This document shows, piece after piece, positions 17,901-26,624 of a DNA stretch of 64,000 bases. The stretch lies in NCBI GenBank assembly GCA_030528345.1, contig JAUMZB010000007.1, positions 1 through 64,000 of the forward strand, given 5' to 3'. The stretch's first letter is position 1. Each line of letters opens with the position of its first letter. Source of the stretch: Eikenella sp. (GTDB lineage: Bacteria > Pseudomonadota > Gammaproteobacteria > Burkholderiales > Neisseriaceae). The position numbers and the translations under genes are program-made. The notes beneath the pieces were generated by a model, which saw only the letters and a list, made by a program, of their open reading frames with translations, was not told the origin of the DNA and searched no databases.

Positions 17901-18602
17901 TTAGGTTGCGCTTGGGCGGATTTGCAGGGCGGGGAAAATGCCGTCGGATGGCAGGGTGAGGCCGTGGCCGGCGGCGAGCCGATGGAGGGCGAATGCGCTG
18001 TCGAAGAAAGCGCCGTCGGCGGCGGGCGGCGGGGCGGCCTCGGTGCGGCTCGTCCAGCGCAGGCGGGCGATGTCGCCGCCGCTTTGACGGCGGGAGAGAT
18101 GCCACCACAGGCTGCCTTCGCTTTCGCCCGGCTGCTGCGCTTCGTAAGCCCAGCCCAGCAGCACGCTGTGGTCGGGGTGGGCGAGCAGGTGGTTGAGGGC
18201 GGGATAGAGCGGCGACCAAGGGAAGCCGGCGTCGGCGGCGGCAAACACGCTGTTGCCGTGGCAGCCCAGCGCCTGCATCAGATGGAAGGTGGCGGCATTG
18301 TGCAGATTGGCCATAAAGTCCAGCGGCGAAGGCAGGTTTTCCCGATACAGTTTTTCGCGCAGGCGGATGATTTTTCCGGGCGAGCTGAAGGGCGAAGCCA
18401 GATGCACGGCGGTGTCGGGCGGCAGGCCGTTTTGCAGCGGCAGGGCGCCGAGCAGGACGAGCTGGGTGAAACGGCTGAGGCGGCGGGCGTCGATGCCGTA
18501 CTGCTGTTTGAGCCGGCCGCGCAATTCGGCATCGGTGTCGTCTGCTGCGGCACGGTAAACATGGGCGGCGTTGAGGTGGAAAAGGGTGTCGGGGGGCGGC
18601 AT
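17901..18602 (-). CDS. beta-ketoacyl synthase-like protein (ketosynthase-like N-domain, CLF-like)
   Basis: 233 residues, resembling the small Ketoacyl-synt_2 family (a ketosynthase N-terminal fold without the full active site). The region around FMANLHNAATFHLMQALGCHGNSVFAAADAG aligns with that family's SxHNAAxGLxSI...G pattern. No Cys-His-His triad is seen, so it probably works as a chain-length-factor-like partner of the next ketosynthase (inference). It is the last gene of the DarA/DarB cluster, 13 bases after its partner. I chose ATG 18602 because longer frames run into the upstream gene. Confidence 0.72.
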   Translation of the reverse strand: MPPPDTLFHLNAAHVYRAAADDTDAELRGRLKQQYGIDARRLSRFTQLVLLGALPLQNGLPPDTAVHLASPFSSPGKIIRLREKLYRENLPSPLDFMANLHNAATFHLMQALGCHGNSVFAAADAGFPWSPLYPALNHLLAHPDHSVLLGWAYEAQQPGESEGSLWWHLSRRQSGGDIARLRWTSRTEAAPPPAADGAFFDSAFALHRLAAGHGLTLPSDGIFPALQIRPSAT

Positions 18603-18615
18603 GGCGTTCTCGCAA

Positions 18616-19722
18616 TCAGGTTTGCCAATCCAGCACCCAGGCGCTGTGGCTGCCGCCGAAACCCAGGAAATAATGCAGGTAGGCACCGTTGCCTAAAGTT
18701 TGGCCGTGCAGGGTGGACAGGACAAGCGGGGCTTGGCGGTTGCCGGGCAGGGCGGGCAGGGCGCCAAGGCGCAGGGCGTGCAGCAGCAGGGCGCTTTCCA
18801 GGGCGGCGGTGGCGCCGAGGGTGTGGCCGGTATAGGGTTTCAGCAGGATGGCGGGCACTGCTGGCAGCAGATCGGCCAGCACGGCGGCTTCGGTGTCGTC
18901 GCTGTTGCCGCCGCTGCCGTGGGTTTTGACCGCGCGCAAGTCTGAGGGGCTGAGGCCGGCCGCCTGCAGGCAGCCGGCCAAGAGGCGGCGCAGCGCTTCT
19001 TCGCTGCTGGCGGTGAGGCTGTGGCGGTCGGTTTGGCCGAGGGCGCCGAGCAGGCGGGCCGGGTAAGTGCGGGGCACTTGGGCACAGAGGGCGACGCAGG
19101 CGGCGGCTTCGCCCAAAATCATGCCGCCGGCCTGTTGGAAGGGCAGCCGCCCGCTGTGTTCGGCCAAGAGGTGCATGGCATGGAAGTGTTCGAAGGTCAT
19201 GCGGTTGAAGCTTTCGATGCCGAGCACCAGGGCGCGGCGCGTAAAGCCGTTGGCCACGGTGTGGGCGGCGGCCAGTATGGCTTGGGCGGAAGCGGTGCAG
19301 GAGGTGGCGAAGCTGAACACATTGGGGTGGCCGAAGCGCTGTTTCAGGTAGCCTGCGATTTGGTCGAAGGCGTAGCGGGTGTGCGGGCCGTGGCGGGTTT
19401 GCCGCGCTTCGCGGTCGGACATCACATAGGAAGTGGAACCGATAAACAGCGGGATGTGCGCCAGCGCTTCAGGCAGCCAGCCGGCGTCTTCGGCGGCGGC
19501 CAATATCTGTGCTTCGGCGAGGCGGCACAAATCGGACAGCGTGAGCAGATCGGGCGCGAAGGCTTTGAAATACGGCAACGTTTGACGGCTGCCGAGGGCG
19601 GAAACGGTTTGCGGTTGCGGCGGGCGGAAGGCGGCGTCGGGATGGCTGAACAGGTTCGGCTCGCCGCTGTGGCCTTGGGCGCAGTCGTAGCTGCCGCCGC
19701 ATAAGTAAACGGGAAGGGGCAT
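18616..19722 (-). CDS. beta-ketoacyl-ACP synthase (KAS II-like)
   Basis: 368 residues, thiolase fold, expected to extend ACP-bound chains by decarboxylative condensation. The triad is complete: Cys in TSCTASA, first His in KTHGSGG, second His in KPYTGHTLGA. Lower similarity to housekeeping FabF (short, with an unusual N-terminus) and its place in the cluster indicate secondary metabolism. It is separated from the ACP gene by a 277-bp repeat element that seems to have inserted in the operon. No strong ribosome site is visible. Confidence 0.85.
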   Translation of the reverse strand: MPLPVYLCGGSYDCAQGHSGEPNLFSHPDAAFRPPQPQTVSALGSRQTLPYFKAFAPDLLTLSDLCRLAEAQILAAAEDAGWLPEALAHIPLFIGSTSYVMSDREARQTRHGPHTRYAFDQIAGYLKQRFGHPNVFSFATSCTASAQAILAAAHTVANGFTRRALVLGIESFNRMTFEHFHAMHLLAEHSGRLPFQQAGGMILGEAAACVALCAQVPRTYPARLLGALGQTDRHSLTASSEEALRRLLAGCLQAAGLSPSDLRAVKTHGSGGNSDDTEAAVLADLLPAVPAILLKPYTGHTLGATAALESALLLHALRLGALPALPGNRQAPLVLSTLHGQTLGNGAYLHYFLGFGGSHSAWVLDWQT

Positions 19723-20046
19723 GTGTGAGGTGGTGGGGATGGCTAGCTGAAAGCCGAAATGCGGTTGTAGAAATTAGGGCATGTCGTCACAAAGTGTTGC
19801 GGCGGTTTTTCAGCTTCGCCAGTCCGCTTTGCTACTCGGTCAACATCCGTATCTGCGGCGTTATCCCCCAAGGGGACGCAGAAAATGCCCGCAAGATGTC
19901 CCATCTTGCTGCGCCGGCCGGTTTGACTGGCGTAGCGTGTCAAACCGCCCTCTTCGAGTGGGCCCGGCGGCTGCAGATTTTGCCTCGGTAGTGCAGCGGA
20001 CTGGCGAAGCTGAAAAACCGCTGCGCAAGCATGATGACGACACGCC
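19723..20046. other. intergenic region filled by a repeat element
   Basis: Apart from about 50 bases of ketosynthase leader, this gap is the family A repeat element. No gene is supported. Confidence 0.6.
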
Positions 20047-20050
20047 CTAA
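19774..20050. repeat. 277-bp inverted-repeat element (family A) inside the dar-like operon
   Basis: Ends TTAGGGCATGTCGTCA (left) and its near mirror TTAGGGCGTGTCGTCA (right, read inward), then GCGGTTTTTCAGC and CTTCGCCAGTCCGCT in both arms, giving imperfect terminal repeats of about 54 bp. Related copies lie at 36774-36937 and, one-ended, at about 57340-57407. The right end overlaps the ACP stop codon. Confidence 0.75.
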
Positions 20051-20340
20051 GCCGAGCCGTGTTCGGCGCGCACGAAGGCGGCCAAATCGCGTACGCTGCC
20101 CATGTGCTTGTGCACCATGCGGTCGCCGTTGAGGCGCACCTGAAAATGTGCTTGCAGGGCAACGGTGATTTGCAGGGCGTCGAGCGAATCGAGGCCGACC
20201 GGGCTTTGCGGGCCGAACAGGGGAGCGTCGTCGGTGAAAGCGGCGGCGTCCACATCGTCGGTTTTTTCGGTTTCCTGCAGGATGAGTTTTTTCAGTTCCC
20301 GTTCCAAGTCGCCGGGTGCGAGGGTTAAGCGGTAAGCCAT
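20047..20340 (-). CDS. acyl carrier protein
   Basis: 97 residues; carries growing acyl chains on a phosphopantetheine arm attached to Ser in GLDSLDALQ. Longer and less acidic than housekeeping AcpP. The stop codon TAG lies in the terminal TTAGGGCG of the repeat element, so the C-terminus may have been redefined by insertion. Its start overlaps the last base of the ABC permease gene, suggesting coupled translation. Confidence 0.88.
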   Translation of the reverse strand: MAYRLTLAPGDLERELKKLILQETEKTDDVDAAAFTDDAPLFGPQSPVGLDSLDALQITVALQAHFQVRLNGDRMVHKHMGSVRDLAAFVRAEHGSA

Positions 20341-21587
20341 CAGAATCTTGCCTGTGTTTTTAATTGGTGGCGGTAAAGGAGGACGGCGGCGGCGAGGGCG
20401 GCGAGGCCGAAGCCGGCCAGCCGCAGCAGCCAGGGTTGGATTTGCGCCAGAGTATAGTGGTTGAGCAGCAGTTTTTGAAAGCCCGCCAGCCCCCAGCCCA
20501 TGGGCGAAAATTCGGCAATCTGCTGCATGGTTGCGGGCATCACGTACACCGGCACCATAATGCCGCCCAGCGCGGCCATGATGATGATGCCGCCGCCGCC
20601 CAGCACCACGGCCTGTTCGGTGCTGCGCGCCAACACGCTCACCAAAAGGCCGTAGCCCAGCGCGGCCAGGCTGACGGCGGCAGACAAGGCGGCATACGGC
20701 CACAGGCTGCCGGAAAGCGTGAAGGCGGGCATATCCAGCCTGGGCAGTACCCAATAGCCCAGCGCCACCATGCCGGCAAACTGCAATTGGTTGATGAGAA
20801 AATACGGAATCATTTTGGCTGCCATCAGCGAGGCAGCGGGCGCGCGCGCCATATTGAGGCGGGTGAGGGTGTTGGTTTGCCGCTCCATGGCCATCACGTT
20901 GGAGAGCGGAATCATGATGAAAAACATGCCGAAAATCAGCCAGGCCGGCACGCTGTGCTGCACCGAATTGGGGCGCGCCACTTCGCTGCCCTGGCGGTTG
21001 AGATAGGTTTCCTGCCACATATCCCGCCCCAGATAGGCGCTGATTTGGGCGAATTTGTCGTCCAATTCGGCGTTCACTTCGTCTTGGATTTTCCGCACCA
21101 TGCGGTTGCGGTTGTTGTCCAATTCGATGTTGTTGCCGTCGAAATAGGCGGCCAGCCGCGCTTCGGTGTAATGCTTTTGCAGGGTGCCTTTGATGCCGAG
21201 CAGCCAGCCGCGGTCGGTATCGGGGTTCAGCCACAGATGCAGCGGCGCTTCTTCGGCCAGCGGCGTGTCTGCGCGGTTGGGGTTGAGCAGCAAGAGGTCG
21301 ATACCGCCCTGCTGCAAAGCGGTTTGCCATGCGGCCAGCTCGCTTTGCGGTGCGGTGCGCACATTGAGGTTTTCGTTTTGCAGTGCTTGGCTCAGTTGGT
21401 GGTTGAGTGCGCTGTCCGGCGGGCTCAAGAGCACGATTTGGGCATTGGGGTTGAGGTTGTCTTGGTTGCTGCTTAAGGCGGCCGACATGATGAGCATAAA
21501 CACAATCGGCATCATAAACAGCACCGCCACGCCGTGCAGGTCGCGGCAGAGCAGTTTGAGTTCTTTGATAATGGCGGCAATCAGCAT
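20340..21587 (-). CDS. ABC-2 type transporter permease
   Basis: 415 residues: an N-terminal membrane helix (about 18-38), a large extracytoplasmic domain (about 40-215) and about five further helices (about 225-400), the layout of ABC-2 exporters of the YhhJ/DrrB group. Motif MVPVYVMPATMQQIAEFSPMG fits that family. With the ATPase gene upstream it probably exports the cluster's product or a lipid precursor; the substrate is inference. Confidence 0.88.
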   Translation of the reverse strand: MLIAAIIKELKLLCRDLHGVAVLFMMPIVFMLIMSAALSSNQDNLNPNAQIVLLSPPDSALNHQLSQALQNENLNVRTAPQSELAAWQTALQQGGIDLLLLNPNRADTPLAEEAPLHLWLNPDTDRGWLLGIKGTLQKHYTEARLAAYFDGNNIELDNNRNRMVRKIQDEVNAELDDKFAQISAYLGRDMWQETYLNRQGSEVARPNSVQHSVPAWLIFGMFFIMIPLSNVMAMERQTNTLTRLNMARAPAASLMAAKMIPYFLINQLQFAGMVALGYWVLPRLDMPAFTLSGSLWPYAALSAAVSLAALGYGLLVSVLARSTEQAVVLGGGGIIIMAALGGIMVPVYVMPATMQQIAEFSPMGWGLAGFQKLLLNHYTLAQIQPWLLRLAGFGLAALAAAVLLYRHQLKTQARF

Positions 21588-21644
21588 GGCGGGTGTGGGG
21601 GAAAGATAAACAGGGTTTCAGGTAGCCCGTATGGCTGATGCAGG

Positions 21645-22553
21645 CTAGTTGAAAGCCGTTTCGGCAGCCGTGCGCTGCAAAAAATCGAGGTAAAAACTTT
21701 CCAGCGAGGCAAAGCCGAAGCGGCAGGCGGTGAGGCGGTAGCCGTGCGCGGAAAGGGCGGCGAGCAGGGGCTCGGCGGCTTGGGTGTCGAAACGCACGCT
21801 GCCGTCGGCTTCGCGGCGGCCTTTGAGTTCGGCCAGGTGGGCTTCGGATAGCGGCGGCTCGGTGCGCACATGGAGGCTGCCGCTGCTTTCGGCTTGCAAA
21901 ATATCCGGCACGCTGCCGTGGTAAATGAGGCGGCCGTGGTGGAGCAGGGCCAGCTTTTGGCACAGCTGCTCGATTTCCTGCAAATAATGCGAGGTGTAGA
22001 TGACGGTCACGCCTTGGCGGCCGAGTTCGGCCACGCTCTCCAAAATAAAGCGGCGCGATTCGGGGTCGATGCCGACGGTGATTTCGTCGAGAAAAATCAT
22101 GCGCGGGCGGTTGATGAGGCCGATGGCGAAATTGAGCCGCCGCTTGAGGCCGCCGGAGAGGTGTTTGGCCAGTTTGTTGCGGTGGGCGTCGAGGCCGGTT
22201 TGCGCCAGCAGCCCTTCCAGATGGGCGCGCTCTTTCACTGCGTAGAGGGCGGCGAAAAACTTGAGGTTGTCCCACACGCTCAACAGCGGATAGAAGGCGA
22301 AATCCTGCGGCACCAGCGAAATGCGGTGCCGCTGCGCTTTGCTGAGGCGGCCGAAGGGGATGCCGTCGAAAAAAATCTGTCCCCGCTGCACGCTTTGCAG
22401 GCCGGCCAACAGCGACATCAGCGTGGTTTTGCCCGCGCCGTTGGGGCCGAGCAGGCCGAGGGTTTCGCCTTCGGCAATGCTCAGGCTCACGCCTTCCAGC
22501 GCGGGTGCGGCGGCGGCGGGGTAGCGGTGGGAGAGCTGTTCGATGCGGATCAT
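21645..22553 (-). CDS. ABC transporter ATP-binding protein
   Basis: 302 residues. Walker A GPNGAGKTT, Q-loop VPQDFAFYP, signature LSGGLKRR, Walker B RMIFLDEITVGIDP (here E-I-T-V-G in place of the common E-P-T-x-G), and switch His in TSHYLQE. The C-terminal 80 residues are a family-typical extension. It pairs with the downstream ABC-2 permease. Start ATG at 22553; longer frames overlap the BtrH-like gene. Confidence 0.93.
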   Translation of the reverse strand: MIRIEQLSHRYPAAAAPALEGVSLSIAEGETLGLLGPNGAGKTTLMSLLAGLQSVQRGQIFFDGIPFGRLSKAQRHRISLVPQDFAFYPLLSVWDNLKFFAALYAVKERAHLEGLLAQTGLDAHRNKLAKHLSGGLKRRLNFAIGLINRPRMIFLDEITVGIDPESRRFILESVAELGRQGVTVIYTSHYLQEIEQLCQKLALLHHGRLIYHGSVPDILQAESSGSLHVRTEPPLSEAHLAELKGRREADGSVRFDTQAAEPLLAALSAHGYRLTACRFGFASLESFYLDFLQRTAAETAFN

Positions 22554-22567
22554 GGCCGGCTCGGCTT

Positions 22568-23569
22568 TCAGGTAGCCCGGGCGGCCAAGCGCCGCCACAG
22601 CGCCTCTTCGCGCTCGGCCAGGCGGCGCAAAAAGGCTGCGGTGTCGCGGTAGCCTTCGGGCGAGGGTTTGCGGCACTGGCGCACGCACAGGCTGGCAAAT
22701 TGCCGCCATTCGTCGCCGATGGCGGTCATTTCTTCGGAGGCGGCGTGGAAGGCCGGCTCTTGGCAGATGTCGGCGGCTTGTTCGAGAAAATAGGCATACA
22801 GATAGCGGAAGCCGGCGCCGCCGGTGCCGATTTCTTCCTGCATGCGCACGATGTGGCCGAGATAGAGTTTGGCATATTGCTCCGGCCGTTTGCCTTCGGC
22901 CAGCCGTTCGATGGTGTTGGCCACGGTGCGCATGCCGCGCACGCCGATAAAAAACACCGGCGCCAACATGTGTTTGGCGTTTTTACGGATGGCACGGCGC
23001 ACGAGGCCGGGCAGGCGGCTTTGCCAATCGGGCGCGGCCTGCCCTTCTACGGTGTACATCAGCCCTTTGGCGGCCAAAGCGCCTTTGGCAAAGCGGGCGC
23101 GTTGCAAATCGGCGGCGGGGCAGCGCTGCACGGTTTCGAACACGGGGTCGCTGATGAGGTAGTCGCCGTCGTCGCGGCCGTACACAAGTAGGTTGTGGGC
23201 GTTGAAGTGGAAGCGCATTTCGGGCGGAAAATAGGGCAGCCAGAACACGGAAGTTTGCAGGCCGACCAGTTTGCCTGCGGCCAAGGCGTCGTCCAAGGCC
23301 TGCTGCCCGGCTTCGGGCGAGGCGAATTTTTGCATCCGTAAGGGCACGTTTAGGGCGCGGCAGCAGCGTTTGATGATGCCTTTGGGCGGCATGCGGTAGG
23401 AAATCAGCGGCATGCCGGCCAGCTTGACCACGGGCAGATAAACAAAGGTAAGCGCCGAGGCGAGGCCGAACACCAAGGCTTCGTTGAGTGCGTAGCCGTG
23501 GCGGGTGAGCAGGGTGGAGACCACGCCGCTTTCGCAATGGGCCGTGTGTTGGTGGGGAAAGTCTGGCAT
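22568..23569 (-). CDS. BtrH-like acyltransferase (BtrH_N + DUF4872-type)
   Basis: 333 residues. The N-terminus HTAHCESGVVSTLL matches the BtrH family, whose prototype in butirosin synthesis moves an acyl group from an ACP to an amine. A candidate thiol-type triad is Cys12, His in HFNAHNLLVYG and Asp in YLISDP. The second half (about 180-333) is helical and fits the domain that usually follows BtrH_N. Next to an ACP and ketosynthases it probably offloads or transfers the acyl chain (inference). Its stop codon is supplied by an in-frame DUS (…ARAT-stop). Confidence 0.82.
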   Translation of the reverse strand: MPDFPHQHTAHCESGVVSTLLTRHGYALNEALVFGLASALTFVYLPVVKLAGMPLISYRMPPKGIIKRCCRALNVPLRMQKFASPEAGQQALDDALAAGKLVGLQTSVFWLPYFPPEMRFHFNAHNLLVYGRDDGDYLISDPVFETVQRCPAADLQRARFAKGALAAKGLMYTVEGQAAPDWQSRLPGLVRRAIRKNAKHMLAPVFFIGVRGMRTVANTIERLAEGKRPEQYAKLYLGHIVRMQEEIGTGGAGFRYLYAYFLEQAADICQEPAFHAASEEMTAIGDEWRQFASLCVRQCRKPSPEGYRDTAAFLRRLAEREEALWRRLAARAT

Positions 23570-23578
23570 GGTGGGCTT

Positions 23579-23986
23579 TCAGGTAGCCTGATCGTCGGGC
23601 AGGCGGCGCAGCGCCTCCGGGCTGAGTGGGAAGGCTTGGGCGTATTTGGCCAGCACGGCGGGCTTGAGTTTGGCAAACACTTCGGGGCGGAAGTGGCGGC
23701 GTATCTGCCAGCGCCACAGGCCGGTGCTTTGCGCCAGCGAGGTTTCGTCGTAGCGGTAGCGGAACATATAGTAGTAGAGCGGGGAGCGCCGCCCTTGTTC
23801 CACTGCACGGCGGGCGGCGGCGGTTTGTTCGTCCAAATCGGCCACGGCCTGCTCGGTGGCATAGGCTTCGTCTTGCCAGCCGGTGCTGGTGGCGGCTTGG
23901 TATTGGCCGTCGCGCGTGCCGTAGATGATTTTCTGGTGGCCGTGGTAGGTTTTGCTGTTGTCCTGCGGGATGTTGTCGATCTTCAT
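23579..23986 (-). CDS. conserved small protein of the dar-like cluster, function unknown
   Basis: 135 residues, no signal peptide or membrane segment. N-terminal half is polar; the C-terminal half has a possible helix-turn-helix-like stretch (DETSLAQSTGLWRWQIRRHF), too weak to call a regulator. The last residues QAT and the stop codon are encoded by a DUS. It lies between the DarB-like and BtrH-like genes with short spacings, so it is probably part of the same pathway. Confidence 0.65.
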   Translation of the reverse strand: MKIDNIPQDNSKTYHGHQKIIYGTRDGQYQAATSTGWQDEAYATEQAVADLDEQTAAARRAVEQGRRSPLYYYMFRYRYDETSLAQSTGLWRWQIRRHFRPEVFAKLKPAVLAKYAQAFPLSPEALRRLPDDQAT

Positions 23987-24027
23987 GGCGGGGCTCGTTT
24001 GGGCGGTCAGGCTACCTGAAAGCCGCT

Positions 24028-25179
24028 TTAAACGGCTTCGAGCAGCATAAAGCAGCTGGAGAAACGGCCGCTTTCGGGAATGTAGCACAGGATTTTCTGG
24101 CCGGCCTGCACATCGGCACGGCGCATAAATTCTTCCAAAATAATGTAGATGGAAGCGGAGCCGGTGTTGCCTTTTTCGGCGAGGTTGGTGAACCATTTTT
24201 CCTGCGCAATCGGCAGGCCGACGTTTTCCAGGCCGGCGGCCACTTTGTCGCGGAAAAAGCCGGAGGAGTAGTGCGGCAGGAACCAGTCGATGTCTGCGGC
24301 GCGCAAGCCGTGTTTGGGGATGAGTGCGGCGAGCGGTTTTTCCACCGTGTAATGGATGATGTGCTCGTTGAGCAGCTTCACATCCTGTTTGATGGCCATC
24401 AGGCTGCGCTGTTCGCGCTCTGCCGGCGGCACGCCTTTCCAGCCGGTGAAGCCGCCGTTTGCCACTTCGCCGCCGGCATACATGCAAACCGGCATTTCGT
24501 TGGCATAGGAAAACAGCTCGATCCAGTGGATTTTGAAATTCAGGCTACCTGAAAGCGGCCGGTTGCTCAGTGCCGCCGCGCCGGCGCCGTCCGACAGCAT
24601 CCAGCGCAGGAAGTCTTTTTCAAAGCCGATTTCCGGCTTGGCGGTTTCCAGCTTTTGGTGGTCGATTTCGCTGCGGAAGTTTTCGCCGCGCATCACGGCG
24701 GAGGCGGCTTCGGCGGCCACCGCCACCGCCAGGCGGTGTTCGCCGGTGCGCACCGCGCGTTCGGCCTGCTTCATCGCGGCCATGCCGGCCACGCAGACGC
24801 CGGCGGTGGTGATCACTTCGCAGGGCGGGATTTCGGGCAAGAGGCCGTGCACCATCACGCCTTGCCCGGGCATGATTTGGTCGGGATAAGAGGTGCCGCA
24901 GGCGAGGCTGGTGATGTCGGCCGGCGCAATGCCTTGGGCCAACAGGCCGCGCACCGCTTCGGCAGCCAGCTCGGTGCTGGTGTGGGTGGCGGCGCGGGTG
25001 AGCGGGTCGATGGCGTAGTGGCGGCTGCGGATGCCGTTGGCACGCAGAATCATGTTTTTCACGCGCGAGGGCAGGTCGCCCGCCATGCCCAACACTGCTT
25101 CCATCTGCTCGTTGTCCACAGGATCGTTGGGCAGGAAGGTGGCAATGCGGGTGAGGTAAACGTCGGATAAGGCAGTCAA
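24028..25179 (-). CDS. beta-ketoacyl-ACP synthase III, DarB-like
   Basis: 383 residues, FabH-like thiolase fold. Catalytic Cys is in TTAGVCVAGMAAMKQA; His and Asn positions appear near FLPHYSSGFF and EKGNTGSAS. Longer than housekeeping FabH and next to a DarA homolog, as in dialkylresorcinol clusters where DarB joins two beta-keto acyl chains. I chose the TTG start at 25179 (AAGAGAA upstream), because homology starts at ALSDVYLTRIATFLP and no ATG occurs before MEAVLG; the longer frame to 25305 has no family sequence. Confidence 0.82.
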   Translation of the reverse strand: MTALSDVYLTRIATFLPNDPVDNEQMEAVLGMAGDLPSRVKNMILRANGIRSRHYAIDPLTRAATHTSTELAAEAVRGLLAQGIAPADITSLACGTSYPDQIMPGQGVMVHGLLPEIPPCEVITTAGVCVAGMAAMKQAERAVRTGEHRLAVAVAAEAASAVMRGENFRSEIDHQKLETAKPEIGFEKDFLRWMLSDGAGAAALSNRPLSGSLNFKIHWIELFSYANEMPVCMYAGGEVANGGFTGWKGVPPAEREQRSLMAIKQDVKLLNEHIIHYTVEKPLAALIPKHGLRAADIDWFLPHYSSGFFRDKVAAGLENVGLPIAQEKWFTNLAEKGNTGSASIYIILEEFMRRADVQAGQKILCYIPESGRFSSCFMLLEAV

Positions 25180-25270
25180 GTTGTGTTCTCTTGTGGTCAA
25201 TGGTGTGTGGTGTCTGCCGGCGGGCAGGAGGTTCAGGTAGCCTGCCGGCGGAACGATTTGCTGTTTGGGT

Positions 25271-25663
25271 TTACTGTTTAAAGGCCACCACCCGAAGGCG
25301 GACATAATCGGCCACCGGCAGCCCGTTTTCTTGCGGAAGGCGGCTTTCGGTCAAGACGGCCGCTGCTTGCAGAACGCTTTGCCGCGTGTCGTTTGGCATG
25401 GCCGGCAGCATGGGCGCCGTGAAGGCGGTCAGCCAGCCGGCCACACCGGCGGCCACCAATTCGGCGCGGCCGTCAAAACCGGCCACATCGCAGCCAAAGG
25501 CGGCGATTTGCCGGGTGAGCACGCCGTCGCCGCAGCCTAAATCGAGAATGCGCTCGTGGGCTTGCGGTGCCAGTAAATCCAGCAGCGGCGTGCCGTAATC
25601 GGCCACGAAACGGGCATGGCGGGCATAATCGTCGGCGCGCCAATGCTGGCTGGGTCGGTTCAT
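25271..25663 (-). pseudogene. SAM-dependent methyltransferase with large internal deletion
   Basis: 130 residues against about 250 for the family. Residues 1-66 are a normal class I methyltransferase start, with SAM motif I as ILDLGCGDG and acidic motif FDGRAELVAA. Residues about 72-130 match the normal C-terminus (GWLTAFTAPML...ADYVRLRVVAF). The missing middle (about 110 residues, motifs II-III) is cut out in frame near 25450-25470. The SAM site is incomplete, so it is probably inactive; a surviving small function cannot be excluded. Confidence 0.8.
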
Positions 25664-25709
25664 GTGCGGGCTACCTGAAGTAGGGCGGGCGGCTTGCCCC
25701 GCCGTGTGT

Positions 25710-26624
25710 TTATTCGCCGGAAGGCCAGCTGTAATAGGCTTTTTCGCGGCGGATTTTGTCGCGCATCAGGGGGGCGATCAGGCGTTTGAGCAGGGCGCTG
25801 ATCGGCACCACGGTGAGAATGATGGCGATCAGGAATACCACGTAAACGGCAACAATGGCGCGGCGCAACAGCGGTGAGCGGCGGCCGGCGGCCATAATCA
25901 GCTTGCCCCACAAATAAAAACTGCGGTGGGCAAAGCGTTCGCTGAGAATCAGCTTTTCGTTCACCTTCACCGCGCCCATGCCTTGCAGCAGGGTTTCGTC
26001 TAATGTGTTGCCGCTGTGCAGACGCTCGGCGATGCGGCGGCCGAAACGGGCGGCGTCTGCAATTTCCGCCTCGCTGATGCCGGCTTCGGGCAGCCAGGAG
26101 GCGGCTTTTTTGCGGCCGGTGAGCATCCACAGCGGGGTGGTGATGAAGCTGGCGGCGCTGCTGCATTGGTCGATTTTGACCACATTGCCCACTAGGCGGG
26201 CTTCGGCTTTTTCCAGCAGTTTTTTGGTTTTTTCCTGCGCCATCAGCCACATATTTCGGCAGCCGATTAGGGTGACCACCGGGGTGTGGCGCAACACTTT
26301 CGCCGCTTGCGCAGATTGCAGAAAGGCGGTTATCGGCTGGGCGGGCGAGAGAAACCACACGGTGTAGGCAATCACCACCAAATCATAGCGTTCGCGCGCC
26401 AGGGCAAAGGGGCGGTTGGGTGGGGGGCGCAGGTGGACGGTTTCCGGGAAGGTGTTGAAAAAGTCCATAAAGCGCCAGGGGAAAGCAAAGTCGCGCTCCG
26501 GCTGCAAAACCAGATGCTCGATATGAATGTCGTCCGCCGCAGACAAGCCGCGCAGCAGGCTCTCGCACAGGCGGGCGAGCTGGCCGGTTTGGGAATAGGA
26601 AACAAGGAGGACGTGTCGGCTCAT
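25710..26624 (-). CDS. dialkylresorcinol condensing enzyme DarA-like
   Basis: 304 residues. The N-terminus VLLVSYSQTGQLARL is the flavodoxin-like phosphate-loop opening typical of DarA annotations, followed by YDLVVIAYTVWFLSPAQPI and TLIGCRNMW; the C-terminus has one strong membrane helix (about 255-280). DarA with DarB forms the aromatic ring of dialkylresorcinols and flexirubin-type pigments by condensation/aromatisation. First gene of the cluster, about 35 bases after a good promoter. Confidence 0.78.
   Translation of the reverse strand: MSRHVLLVSYSQTGQLARLCESLLRGLSAADDIHIEHLVLQPERDFAFPWRFMDFFNTFPETVHLRPPPNRPFALARERYDLVVIAYTVWFLSPAQPITAFLQSAQAAKVLRHTPVVTLIGCRNMWLMAQEKTKKLLEKAEARLVGNVVKIDQCSSAASFITTPLWMLTGRKKAASWLPEAGISEAEIADAARFGRRIAERLHSGNTLDETLLQGMGAVKVNEKLILSERFAHRSFYLWGKLIMAAGRRSPLLRRAIVAVYVVFLIAIILTVVPISALLKRLIAPLMRDKIRREKAYYSWPSGE

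Noticed and set aside
20047..22698. 883-codon frame on minus spanning ACP to the ATPase
   Set aside because: Arg/Pro-rich out-of-frame translation of the ABC and ACP genes; only its last 97 codons (the ACP) are real.
25180..25305. Longer DarB-like start at 25305
   Set aside because: The added 42 residues show no homology and cross a DUS; the TTG at 25179 has a ribosome-site-like AAGAGAA and begins the family sequence.
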